Part shown: piece after piece, positions 1-7,349 of the stretch | How the letters are laid out: each line of letters opens with the position of its first letter | How positions within the stretch are numbered: the stretch's first letter is position 1 | Assembly: GCA_050258235.1 (NCBI GenBank) | Contig: JBLMYK010000040.1 | Span: 1 to 20,092 of the forward strand | Direction of reading: 5' to 3' | DNA: 20,092 bases | DNA from: JAKOQB01 sp050258235 | Lineage (GTDB): Bacteria > Pseudomonadota > Gammaproteobacteria > Burkholderiales > Burkholderiaceae_F | Program-made: the position numbers and the translations under genes | Notes under the pieces: generated by a model | Database searches by the model: none | What the model was told of the DNA's origin: nothing | The model's input: only the letters and a program-made list of their open reading frames with translations

Positions 1-1129
1 GGTACTGCGCCCAGTCCTCGGTGCGGAACACCGGCCGCACATGGGCGATGTGACACAGCGGCCACAGACCCTCGTTGGCGAATCCGTAGTAGTAGCCCTG
101 CTCCTCCGCCTTGGTGAGCCAGATGCGCCGCAGCGTGTAGGCTGACTCGCCCGGTGGAACGCGCAGCCGGCCATGCTTGTCCGCGGTTTCGCGATCGGCC
201 GAGCCGCCGCCATGAGCAATCCAGGTTCCCGAGCAGGCGCGCATCACCGGCTCCACCGCGGTCACCAGCCCGCTCGCCGGCCGCTGCACCTCGATGCCCG
301 CCGCGGAGCGCACGTGAATGTAGGGCTCGCGGTTGGATACGACGATCACCTCGTCGCCGGACAGTTCCTGCCGCAGCAGGCGGCGCAGCGTATCGGGGGT
401 CCACTGCATGGTCGCGTCGTCCTGCAGGCGGCGCTCGGTCTGCATTTCGCGCAGCAGGGTGCGCAGATCGCCCACCAGGGGCTGCAATTCGGGACGCGGG
501 TGCGAAAACGGCCGGAACACGCCCTCGCCTCTCAGCATTGCGCGGACTCCCGACATCCAGCCGCGCCAGCTCAGCAAAGCGACCGCCACCGAGATCAATC
601 CGGCCGCGACACCCAGCACGGCAAAAGTCAGCAGCACGTACTTGCGCGTGTCCTCACTGCGACGCGCGATGAAGCTCATGTCGTGCACGAGCAGCAGCGC
701 GCCCAGGTTGCGGCCGTCGCTGTGCAGTTCGCTGACCGACAGATGCACGGGCCCCTGCGGCAGGTTGAGCACTTCGCTGCCGTCCGCGTCTAGCTTCTTT
801 ACCGCCGAGCAGTCGATCGAGGCCGGCAGCGCCCGGGTGTGCCGCAGCATCCGGCCTTCGGGAGAGCAGATCGCCACCGCGTAGAGTCGCTCGTCGCTGG
901 TGGCGCGCTCGAGCAGCGCGTCGATGCGCGCCCAGTTTCCCGACTCCATGTGCTCGACGATCGAGTCGCCCAGCGTGCGTCCGATCAGGCTGGAGCGGAT
1001 ATCCAGATCGCGCACGAACCAGCGCAGCATCAGCGTGTCCATCAGCGGGACGGCGACGTACGCGAGACCGAGCATCGCGACGAACAGCGGCACGATGAAT
1101 CGCAGCGAAAAGCGGACTGGCCTGAACAT
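1..1129 (-). CDS. otsA: Membrane-anchored trehalose-6-phosphate synthase-like protein (GT20), 5' part only
   Basis: The 376 codons present run off the left edge, so the C-terminal catalytic half is missing. Residues about 9-29 form a first membrane segment, about 30-160 an extracytoplasmic domain, and about 163-187 a second membrane segment. A short charged linker follows (about 190-255), and the GT20 glycosyltransferase domain begins near residue 260. GT20 signatures are VSNREPY (264-270), the Gly-rich RPASGLVTAVEP stretch (283-294), GTWIAHGGG (301-309) and YYYGFANEGLWPLCH (346-360), which matches the acceptor-site Tyr/Trp region of OtsA. GT20 enzymes join UDP-glucose to glucose-6-phosphate to give trehalose-6-phosphate, an osmoprotectant precursor. 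Ordinary OtsA is soluble; the sensor-like N-terminus suggests enzyme activity tied to an envelope signal. ATG at 1129 is chosen because the hydrophobic segment starts just after it; no strong ribosome site is visible. Glucosylglycerol-phosphate synthase is a related alternative. Confidence 0.85.
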   Translation of the reverse strand, partial: MFRPVRFSLRFIVPLFVAMLGLAYVAVPLMDTLMLRWFVRDLDIRSSLIGRTLGDSIVEHMESGNWARIDALLERATSDERLYAVAICSPEGRMLRHTRALPASIDCSAVKKLDADGSEVLNLPQGPVHLSVSELHSDGRNLGALLLVHDMSFIARRSEDTRKYVLLTFAVLGVAAGLISVAVALLSWRGWMSGVRAMLRGEGVFRPFSHPRPELQPLVGDLRTLLREMQTERRLQDDATMQWTPDTLRRLLRQELSGDEVIVVSNREPYIHVRSAAGIEVQRPASGLVTAVEPVMRACSGTWIAHGGGSADRETADKHGRLRVPPGESAYTLRRIWLTKAEEQGYYYGFANEGLWPLCHIAHVRPVFRTEDWAQY

Positions 1130-1274
1130 TTTGATTCTGTGGCGGCACTCTGCGGCCGCCGGTGCGCGCAGAGCGAGCGATACGGACGTACTTCACGGGT
1201 TGCCTTTGCCCGTCCGCAGGGTTGGAACGGAGGCTGGGCCCGATCGCTTCGAACAACTTGGACCTTAGCACGGT

Positions 1275-1293
1275 CGGAGGCCGGGTGCCTCCG
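1275..1293. other. Hairpin, 7-bp stem with 5-nt loop
   Basis: CGGAGGC (1275-1281) pairs perfectly with GCCTCCG (1287-1293) around a 5-base loop. It lies about 150 bp upstream of the GT20 start and 300 bp upstream of the TetR start. No T-run follows in either direction, so an intrinsic terminator is unlikely. Its role is unknown and it may be a chance GC-rich stem. Confidence 0.4.
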
Positions 1294-1340
1294 CCGATCC
1301 CGCGAAAAACCTCACTTGCGTGGCGGGCAAGTTCCGGGTT

Positions 1341-1365
1341 CGAAATGAGGGAGAGAGTCATTTCG
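1341..1365. promoter_or_regulatory. Inverted repeat with 8-bp arms, possible regulator site
   Basis: CGAAATGA (1341-1348) and TCATTTCG (1358-1365) are perfect inverted arms around a 9-base purine-rich spacer. The arms share the word GAAATG with the palindrome at 1518-1539. It could be a second site for the adjacent TetR regulator or a site for another factor acting on the GT20 gene. The assignment is inferred from symmetry and location only. Confidence 0.35.
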
Positions 1366-1517
1366 CCGCCGTCGCTGCGGCGCCCGTAAGGAAAACGCGA
1401 TATCGCTTTGCGATTCATGTCCGTCGCGTGCGCCGCATCGTGGGTCGTCGCCGCCAGAGGCGCGGTTGCTGGGGATGCCGGACTCTTCACATTGCTCGCC
1501 GCCCGGAAACGTTTTGC

Positions 1518-1539
1518 AATGAAATGCGCGCATTGCATT
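1518..1539. promoter_or_regulatory. Candidate TetR operator, 22-bp near-perfect palindrome
   Basis: The left arm AATGAAATGCG (1518-1528) is the inverted repeat of the right arm CGCATTGCATT (1529-1539), with one mismatched pair out of eleven. The central AATGCGCGCATT is perfectly symmetric. It ends 60 bp before the chosen TetR start, and overlaps the most plausible -35 region (TTGCAA, 1514-1519). TetR-family repressors usually bind such palindromes in their own promoters, so autorepression of the efflux operon is the likely role. Confidence 0.55.
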
Positions 1540-1599
1540 CACACGCGCAATCTAGGGTTCCGGTCATTGATCGCCGGCCTTCCAAACCGCCCACCGCTC

Positions 1600-2286
1600 A
1601 TGTCCTCGTCCGCGCCGCTGCGCTCGAGCACGCCTGCCCATCGCGTCGGTCCGGGGCGACCCAACCGCGTCGAGGCGAAGCGCCGCGAGGCGGCCCTGCT
1701 CGAAACTGCAACCACGCTGATCCTTCGCCATGGCTATCGAGCGCTGAGTCTCGAATCGATCGCGCGCGAGGCACACGTCGCGGCGCGCACGATCTACGCG
1801 AAGTTCGGCGGCAAGGCGGGATTGCTCGCAGCGGTGGTCGAACATGGCAATGATCTGCTGGAACGGGCACCCGACCTCGCACACGATCGGCGCCCCGCCA
1901 CTGCGGCGCTGACGGAATTCGCGCGCGCGTATCTGTGGGCGGCGACACGCCCCGCCGCGCTGGCCCTGCGCCGAACGATCATCGCGGAGGCGCCATCATT
2001 TCCCGCGGTCGCGCGGTCCTTCTTCGAGCGCGGACCGGCGCGTGTGCACGCACAGCTGACGGAATACTTCCGGCGCGCCGATGTGCGGCGCGAGCTGGGT
2101 ACGCGTCTGCCAGCGACTACACTCGCAGCCGCCTGTCAGTCGGCGATGCTGTGCGGCGAATACCGCCGCCTGGTGTTCGGCCTGCGATCATCGCCGACGC
2201 GACGCGAGATCACCGCCTGGGCCTCGAACGCGATCGCCCTCTTTCTCGATGGCGCGCGCGCCGCGCGTTCAATCGTTTCGCAGTGA
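1600..2286 (+). CDS. TetR/AcrR family transcriptional repressor of the efflux operon
   Basis: The product is 228 aa, a normal TetR length. The N-terminal DNA-binding domain spans about residues 27-80, with the helix-turn-helix in SLESIAREAHVAARTIYAKFGGK (about 50-72), including the typical T-IYAKFGGK recognition helix end. The C-terminal ligand/dimer domain (about 90-220) resembles the AefR-like class often paired with RND pumps. The frame is open upstream to 1408, but that extension has no TetR similarity and would cover the candidate operator; ATG at 1600 leaves a normal 26-residue basic lead before the HTH domain. The stop is 6 bp before the adaptor gene, so regulator and pump are almost certainly co-transcribed. 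Inferred role: ligand-released repressor of its own operon, binding the palindrome at 1518-1539. Confidence 0.9.
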   Translation: MSSSAPLRSSTPAHRVGPGRPNRVEAKRREAALLETATTLILRHGYRALSLESIAREAHVAARTIYAKFGGKAGLLAAVVEHGNDLLERAPDLAHDRRPATAALTEFARAYLWAATRPAALALRRTIIAEAPSFPAVARSFFERGPARVHAQLTEYFRRADVRRELGTRLPATTLAAACQSAMLCGEYRRLVFGLRSSPTRREITAWASNAIALFLDGARAARSIVSQ

Positions 2287-2292
2287 GCTTCC

Positions 2293-3588
2293 ATGAAGAA
2301 CACTCCGCAGGAAGAACATTCAGTGGCTCAAGCCGCAGCCGCGCCGGCACGCGGATCGCGGCAACCGATCCACTGGACCGTGGCGGTGCTGGTGATCGCC
2401 GCAGCGATCGGCGTCTGGTACTGGCAGCGGCCCGCCTCGACCGGCGCGCCGGCAGGGGCGCCGGCGAAGGGAGGGCGCTTCGACGCCGGCCGCCCGCTGC
2501 CGATTTCCGCCGTTCCTGCACGGCACGCGGATCTGCCGGTGCGCCTGCCTGCACTCGGAACCGTCACCGCACGCAACACGGTCACCGTCAAGAGCCGGGT
2601 CGATGGACAGCTGACGCGCGTCTTCTTCCGCGAGGGCGACCGCGTCAAGGCCGGGCAGCTGCTCGCGCAGATCGACCCGCGGCCATTCGAAGTCGCGCTG
2701 GCCCAGGCCGAAGGGCAACAGGCGCGCGACCGCGCTCAGCTCGAAGCCGCGAAGGTCGATCTGGCGCGATACCAGGGGCTGCTCGCGACCGATTCGATCG
2801 CGCGCCAGCAGGTCGACACGCAGGAAGCGCTGGTGCGCCAGCTCGATGCCGCGCTCGCCGTCGACAAGGCCGCTGTCGACAGCGCGCGACTGCAGCTGTC
2901 CTACACGCGCATCACCGCGCCGGTGTCGGGACGCACCGGCCTGCGCCAGGTCGATCCAGGCAATCTGGTCCGCGCCAGTGACGCCAGCGGTCTGGTCGTC
3001 GTCACCGAGGTCGAGCCGATCGACGTCGTGTTTCCGCTGTCGCAGGACAATCTGCCCGCCGTCCTCGGACGGCTGCGCTCGGGTGCGGCGCTCACGGTCG
3101 ACGCGTTCGACCGCGACGGCCGCGTACGCCTGGCCACAGGCAGGCTGATGACGGTCGACAACCTGATCGACCCCGCGACCGGCACGGTGAAGATGAAGGC
3201 CGAGTTCGACAACCGGGATGGTGCGCTGTTCCCGAACCAGTTCGTCAACGTGCGGCTGCTGCTCGACACGCTGAAGAATGCGATCGTCGTGCCGACCAGC
3301 GCGATCCAGCGCGGCGCGCCCGGTACCTATGTGTACGTGGTGCGAGACGATTCGACGGTGACCGTGCGCAAGGTGACGCTTGGTCCCGCCGACGGCGAAA
3401 CGACGGCGATCACGGACGGGATCGCGGTCGGCGAGCGCGTCGTTTCCGACGGCGCCGACAAGCTGCGCGAGGGCGCGCGCGTCGAGGTGATCGACCGCAA
3501 CGCGGCGCCGGGCATGACACCGGCGCGGGCCCCGCAGGAGGGCAAGGCAGAACGAAGCGGAAGGCGGCGCGACGCCGTGAAGCAGTGA
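2293..3588 (+). CDS. mdtA: RND efflux periplasmic adaptor (membrane fusion protein), MdtA type
   Basis: The 431-aa protein links the inner-membrane pump to the outer-membrane channel. It has an N-terminal membrane anchor (about 28-44) with no lipobox, then a low-complexity Gly/Ala/Pro stretch. The barrel-sandwich (lipoyl) half-motif is TVTVKSRVDGQL...FREGDRVKAGQLLAQIDPRPF (about 96-132), an alpha-helical hairpin covers about 133-200, and the second half-motif is LSYTRITAPVSGRTGLRQVDPGNLV (about 202-226). Beta-barrel and membrane-proximal domains follow. These are the hallmarks of HlyD/AcrA-family adaptors, closest in character to MdtA/MuxA. The C-terminal 30 residues are basic and unstructured-looking. 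The start follows the TetR stop by 6 bp. The stop overlaps the next ATG by one base (TGATG), indicating translational coupling. Confidence 0.95.
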   Translation: MKNTPQEEHSVAQAAAAPARGSRQPIHWTVAVLVIAAAIGVWYWQRPASTGAPAGAPAKGGRFDAGRPLPISAVPARHADLPVRLPALGTVTARNTVTVKSRVDGQLTRVFFREGDRVKAGQLLAQIDPRPFEVALAQAEGQQARDRAQLEAAKVDLARYQGLLATDSIARQQVDTQEALVRQLDAALAVDKAAVDSARLQLSYTRITAPVSGRTGLRQVDPGNLVRASDASGLVVVTEVEPIDVVFPLSQDNLPAVLGRLRSGAALTVDAFDRDGRVRLATGRLMTVDNLIDPATGTVKMKAEFDNRDGALFPNQFVNVRLLLDTLKNAIVVPTSAIQRGAPGTYVYVVRDDSTVTVRKVTLGPADGETTAITDGIAVGERVVSDGADKLREGARVEVIDRNAAPGMTPARAPQEGKAERSGRRRDAVKQ

Positions 3589-6500
3589 TGAATCCGTCGC
3601 GCCAGTTCATCCTGCGGCCGGTGGCGACCACGCTGCTGATGATCGCGATCCTCGTCGCGGGACTCGTCGCGTACCGCTTTCTGCCGCAGTCGGCGCTGCC
3701 GCAAGTGGACTACCCGACGATCCAGGTCACCACGCTGTACCCCGGCGCGAGCCCCGAGGTCGTGACCTCGTCGATCACCGCGCCGCTGGAGCGCCAGTTC
3801 GGCCAGATGCCCGGACTGAGCCAGATGTGGTCGACCAGTTCGGCCGGCGCCTCGGTGATCACGCTGCGTTTCGACCTCGCGCTGGCGCTCGACGTCGCCG
3901 AGCAGGAAGTGCAGGCCGCGATCAACGCCGCCGGCACGTTCCTGCCGACCGACCTGCCGCAGCCGCCCGTCTACAACAAGGTCAATCCGGCCGATGCGCC
4001 GATCCTGACGCTCGGGCTGACGTCGAAGACGCTGCCGCTCACGCGGGTGCAGGACCTCGCCGACACGCGGCTCGCGCAGAAGCTGTCGCAGGTGCCCGGC
4101 GTCGGCCTTGTGAGCGTCAGCGGCGGACAGAAGCCGGCTGTGCGCGTGCAGGTGAACCCGAAGGTGCTCGCCTCCCTCGGACTGTCGCTCGATGACCTGC
4201 GCACGGCGATCGCCACCGGCAACGTCAACCAGGCCAAGGGCAGCTTCGACGGACCGACGCGCGCTTCCACCATCGATGCCAACGACCAGCTGAAGTCCGA
4301 CGAGGACTATCGCAACCTCGTGATCGCATGGAAGAACGGCGCTCCGATCCGCGTGCGCGACGTGGCAGACGTCGTCAACGACGCGGAGAACGTGCGCCTG
4401 GCCGCATGGGTCAACGCCGATCCGGGCATCGTGCTGAACATCCAGCGCCAGCCGGGTGCGAACGTGATCGAGACCGTCGATCGCATCAAGGCGCTGCTGC
4501 CGCAGCTGTCGCAGGGGCTGCCGCAGTCGATCGCGATCCGGCCGCTGACGGACCGCACGGTGACGATCCGCGCGTCGGTCGCCGACGTGCAACTCGAGCT
4601 GCTGTTCGCCGTAGGGCTCGTCGTGCTGGCGATATTCCTGTTCCTGCGCAGCGTGCCCGCGACGATCATCCCCAGCCTTGCGGTGCCGCTGTCGCTGGTA
4701 GGCACTTTCGGCGTGATGTACCTGGCCGGCTTTTCGATCAACAACCTGTCGCTGATGGCGCTGGTGATCGCCACCGGTTTCGTGGTCGATGACGCGATCG
4801 TGATGATCGAAAATATCTCCCGCTACATCGAGCAGGGAGAGAAGCCGCTGGCGGCCGCGCTCAAGGGCGCAGGGCAGATCGGGTTCACGATCCTCTCGCT
4901 TACCGTGTCGCTGATCGCGGTGCTGATCCCGCTGCTGTTCATGGGCGACGTGGTCGGCCGCCTGTTCCGCGAGTTCGCAATCACGCTGGCAGTGGCGATC
5001 CTGATCTCGGCCGTCGTGTCGCTGACGTTCACACCGATGCTGTGCGCGAAGCTGCTGCGGCATGCACCGGATTCGCAGCACAGCCGCGTCTTCGCGGCGA
5101 GCGAGCGCATCTGGCAGGCAACCGTTTCCGCCTACGACCGCGCGCTCGGCTGGGTGCTCGACCATCAGCGGCCCGCGCTGTGGATCGCGGTCGGCACGCT
5201 CGTATTGACGGTGCTTCTCTATGTCGTCGTGCCGAAGGGCTTCTTCCCGCAGCAGGACACCGGTGCCATCCAGGGCATCACCGAGGCGTCGCCGTCCATC
5301 TCGTTCACTGCCATGTCAGAGGAGCAGCAGGCGGTCGCGCAGACGATCGTCGACGATCCCGCGGTGGCGAGCGTTTCATCGTTCATCGGCGTGGACGGGA
5401 CCAATACCACGCTGAACAGCGGGCGCATGCTCATCAACCTGAAGCCGCGCGGCGAGCGCGATCCGCTGCCCATCGTGATGGCGCGGCTGAAGCAGCGCGT
5501 TGCCGTGGTGCCCGACATGTCGCTTTACCTGCAGCCGGTGCAGGACCTGACGATCGAGGACCGCGTCGCACGCACGCAATACCAGTTCTCGCTGTCGACG
5601 CCCAACCTCGCAGAGCTCGCGGACTGGACGCCACGGGTGGTCGCGCGCCTGCAGCGCGAACCGGCGCTGGCCGACGTGGCAAGTGACCTGCAGTCGAACG
5701 GTCGCCAGGCGTATGTGATGATCGACCGCGACAGCGCGGGACGGCTCGGCGTGACGACTGCAGCGATCGACACCGCGCTGTACAACGCCTTCGGGCAACG
5801 GCTGATCTCGACCATCTTCACGCAGTCGAGCCAGTACCGCGTGGTACTCGAAGTCAAGCCGCAGTTCCAGCAAGGGCTGACCGCGCTCGACAATATCTAC
5901 GTCACGGCACAGGGCGGCGGGCCAGTGCCACTTTCTTCGATTGCACATGTCGAGGAGCGGCCGTCGGTGCTGGCGATCAACCACCTCGGCCAGTTTCCGG
6001 CGACGACCGTGTCCTTCAATCTCGCACCCGGCGCGTCGCTCGGCGCGGCGGTCGCGGCGATCGAAGCCGCCGAACGCGACATCGGCCTGCCGGCCAGCGT
6101 GCAGACGCAGTTCGAAGGGGCCGCGCTCGCCTTCCGCGCCGGCCTCACGAACGAGGTGTGGCTGCTGCTGGCGGCGATCGTCACGATGTACATCGTGCTT
6201 GGCGTGCTGTACGAAAGCTTCATCCACCCGGTGACGATCCTGTCCACGCTGCCGTCGGCGGGAATCGGCGCGCTGCTGGGGCTGATGCTGACCGGCAACG
6301 ACCTGTCGGTGATCGCGGTGATCGGCATCGTGCTGCTGATCGGCATCGTGAAGAAGAACGCGATCATGATGGTCGACTTCGCGCTCGACGCCGAGCGCAA
6401 CGAGGCCAAATCGCCGCGCGAGGCGATCCACCAGGCCTGCCTGCTGCGGCTGCGGCCGATCCTGATGACGACCTTCGCCGCGCTGTTCGGCGCCTTGCCG

Positions 6501-6686
6501 CTGATGCTGGGAACCGGCGTTGGCTCGGAACTGCGCCATCCACTTGGCGTCACGATGGTCGGCGGATTGCTCGTCAGCCAGGTGCTGACGCTGTTCACCA
6601 CTCCGGTGATCTACCTCGCCTTCGACCGGCTGGCGCGGCGGCGGCGCGAGCCCGCGAGCGGGGCGGAAGTCTCCGCCGCCGAATGA
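3588..6686 (+). CDS. mdtB: RND multidrug efflux pump subunit, MdtB type
   Basis: This 1032-aa resistance-nodulation-division transporter exchanges protons for drugs across the inner membrane. The frame opens with a GTG one codon earlier, but ATG at 3588 overlaps the mdtA stop and gives the standard start MNPSRQFILRPVATTLL. It has the family's duplicated layout: TM1, a large periplasmic loop, TM2-6, then TM7, a second loop and TM8-12. The proton-relay acids are D401 and D402 in GFVVDDAIVM (TM4), and the lysine partner is in GIVKKNAIMMVDF (K922/K923, TM10). RLRPILMTT follows in TM11. Other typical motifs are LPQVDYPTIQV near residue 37 and VPKGFFPQQDTG after TM7. MdtB and MdtC act as a heterotrimer in E. 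coli; in that system one subunit mainly drives proton flow and the other binds drug. Which does which here cannot be read from sequence. Confidence 0.96.
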   Translation: MNPSRQFILRPVATTLLMIAILVAGLVAYRFLPQSALPQVDYPTIQVTTLYPGASPEVVTSSITAPLERQFGQMPGLSQMWSTSSAGASVITLRFDLALALDVAEQEVQAAINAAGTFLPTDLPQPPVYNKVNPADAPILTLGLTSKTLPLTRVQDLADTRLAQKLSQVPGVGLVSVSGGQKPAVRVQVNPKVLASLGLSLDDLRTAIATGNVNQAKGSFDGPTRASTIDANDQLKSDEDYRNLVIAWKNGAPIRVRDVADVVNDAENVRLAAWVNADPGIVLNIQRQPGANVIETVDRIKALLPQLSQGLPQSIAIRPLTDRTVTIRASVADVQLELLFAVGLVVLAIFLFLRSVPATIIPSLAVPLSLVGTFGVMYLAGFSINNLSLMALVIATGFVVDDAIVMIENISRYIEQGEKPLAAALKGAGQIGFTILSLTVSLIAVLIPLLFMGDVVGRLFREFAITLAVAILISAVVSLTFTPMLCAKLLRHAPDSQHSRVFAASERIWQATVSAYDRALGWVLDHQRPALWIAVGTLVLTVLLYVVVPKGFFPQQDTGAIQGITEASPSISFTAMSEEQQAVAQTIVDDPAVASVSSFIGVDGTNTTLNSGRMLINLKPRGERDPLPIVMARLKQRVAVVPDMSLYLQPVQDLTIEDRVARTQYQFSLSTPNLAELADWTPRVVARLQREPALADVASDLQSNGRQAYVMIDRDSAGRLGVTTAAIDTALYNAFGQRLISTIFTQSSQYRVVLEVKPQFQQGLTALDNIYVTAQGGGPVPLSSIAHVEERPSVLAINHLGQFPATTVSFNLAPGASLGAAVAAIEAAERDIGLPASVQTQFEGAALAFRAGLTNEVWLLLAAIVTMYIVLGVLYESFIHPVTILSTLPSAGIGALLGLMLTGNDLSVIAVIGIVLLIGIVKKNAIMMVDFALDAERNEAKSPREAIHQACLLRLRPILMTTFAALFGALPLMLGTGVGSELRHPLGVTMVGGLLVSQVLTLFTTPVIYLAFDRLARRRREPASGAEVSAAE

Positions 6687-6697
6687 AGGAATCGAGC

Positions 6698-7336
6698 ATG
6701 AGAATCCACGGATCAAGAATCGCGATCGCACTGGTCGCATGCGCGGTTGCCGCAGCGCCGGCGTGGGCGCAGCGCGAGGGCCGCGAACGGCATCGCGACG
6801 AGCGCTTCGGCAATCCGCACTGGGTGTACGACTCGCGGCATCACCTGAATCACTACTACCCGGTGCGCGGCGAAGTCGTGGCCGCAGTGCCGGCCGGCGC
6901 GATTTCGATCCGCTTCGGCGACGGGCGCTTCTTCTTTCACGGCGGCGTGTGGTTCCGTGCGAGCGGCCCGCGCTTCGTCGTCGTCGCGCCGCCGCTCGGG
7001 GTCGTGGTCCCGGTGCTGCCGCCCGCGTACGTGACGCTGTGGTTCGGCGGCGTGCCGTATTACTACGCGAACGACGTCTACTACACCCAGGTGCCCGACG
7101 GATATGTCGTCGTTGCGCCGCCGCCCGGACTCGAATCCACGCCGCCGCCACCGCCTGCGCCTTCGCCGCCGGAGCCGGTCATCTATCCCCGCAACGGCCA
7201 GAGTCCGCAGCAGACCGATGCCGACCGCAGCGCGTGCGCGCAATGGGCCACGCAGCAGGCGACCGGCAAGGATGCGTCGGTGTTCCAGCGTGCGTTTGCA
7301 GCCTGCATGGACGGGCGCGGCTACACGGTGCGCTGA
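6698..7336 (+). CDS. DUF6515-family exported protein inside the efflux operon
   Basis: The product is 212 aa. A signal peptide covers residues 1-24 (ending PAWA). An arginine/histidine-rich stretch follows (25-52), then the conserved core HYYPVRGEVVAAVP...FGDGRFFFHGGVWFR (52-87), a long beta-rich hydrophobic stretch (92-141) with Tyr-rich YYYANDVYY (121-129), and a Pro-rich linker (148-166). The C-terminal motif DRSACAQWATQQATG...RAFAACMDGRGYTV (176-211) has two cysteines, C180 and C203. I recognise the core as DUF6515; no biochemical function is known to me. ATG at 6698 is preferred because GAAGGA lies 7 bases upstream; an in-frame ATG at 6683 overlapping the mdtB stop is also possible. It sits between the two pump subunits, 11 bp after mdtB and 13 bp before mdtC, so it is co-expressed with the pump. 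It is probably periplasmic or envelope-associated. Confidence 0.85.
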   Translation: MRIHGSRIAIALVACAVAAAPAWAQREGRERHRDERFGNPHWVYDSRHHLNHYYPVRGEVVAAVPAGAISIRFGDGRFFFHGGVWFRASGPRFVVVAPPLGVVVPVLPPAYVTLWFGGVPYYYANDVYYTQVPDGYVVVAPPPGLESTPPPPPAPSPPEPVIYPRNGQSPQQTDADRSACAQWATQQATGKDASVFQRAFAACMDGRGYTVR

Positions 7337-7349
7337 CGACCACGCGGCG

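Larger units (their letters stand above)
1130..1599. promoter_or_regulatory. 470-bp divergent intergenic region between the GT20 gene and the TetR/efflux operon
   Basis: No convincing coding sequence is seen here. Reading frames that cross it lack family similarity and mostly extend the TetR frame upstream of its likely start. It must hold the promoters of both flanking operons. It contains three inverted repeats: a 7-bp stem at 1275-1293, 8-bp arms at 1341-1365, and a 22-bp near-perfect palindrome at 1518-1539. A TTGCAA at 1514-1519 could be a -35 element for the efflux operon, but its partner at 17-bp spacing (ATTCAC) is weak. Confidence 0.6.

Noticed and set aside
1341..1365. Intrinsic terminator
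   Set aside because: The spacer is long and purine-rich, and no T-run follows on either strand. It also lies upstream of both flanking genes, so a regulatory site fits better.
654..1538. A 294-codon minus-strand frame overlapping the GT20 gene and the intergenic region
   Set aside because: The alternative frame (start at 1129) gives a clean membrane plus GT20 protein. This one gives Arg/Ala-rich sequence without domains.
1408..1599. An N-terminal extension of the TetR protein by 64 residues
   Set aside because: The extension has no TetR-family similarity and would place the palindrome at 1518-1539 inside coding sequence. ATG at 1600 gives a normal-length regulator.
3327..5165. A 612-codon minus-strand open frame antisense to mdtA/mdtB
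   Set aside because: Low-complexity His/Arg/Gln/Asp-rich product with no family features; it lies wholly opposite well-supported genes.
5376..7151. A 591-codon minus-strand open frame antisense to mdtB and the DUF6515 gene
   Set aside because: Same composition artefact, crossing gene boundaries of the real operon without its own start signals.
7104..7349. An N-terminal extension of MdtC by 82 residues
   Set aside because: It is Arg/Pro/Ser-rich, overlaps the DUF6515 gene in another frame, and RND pumps start at the MSLSTPFIQRPV segment.
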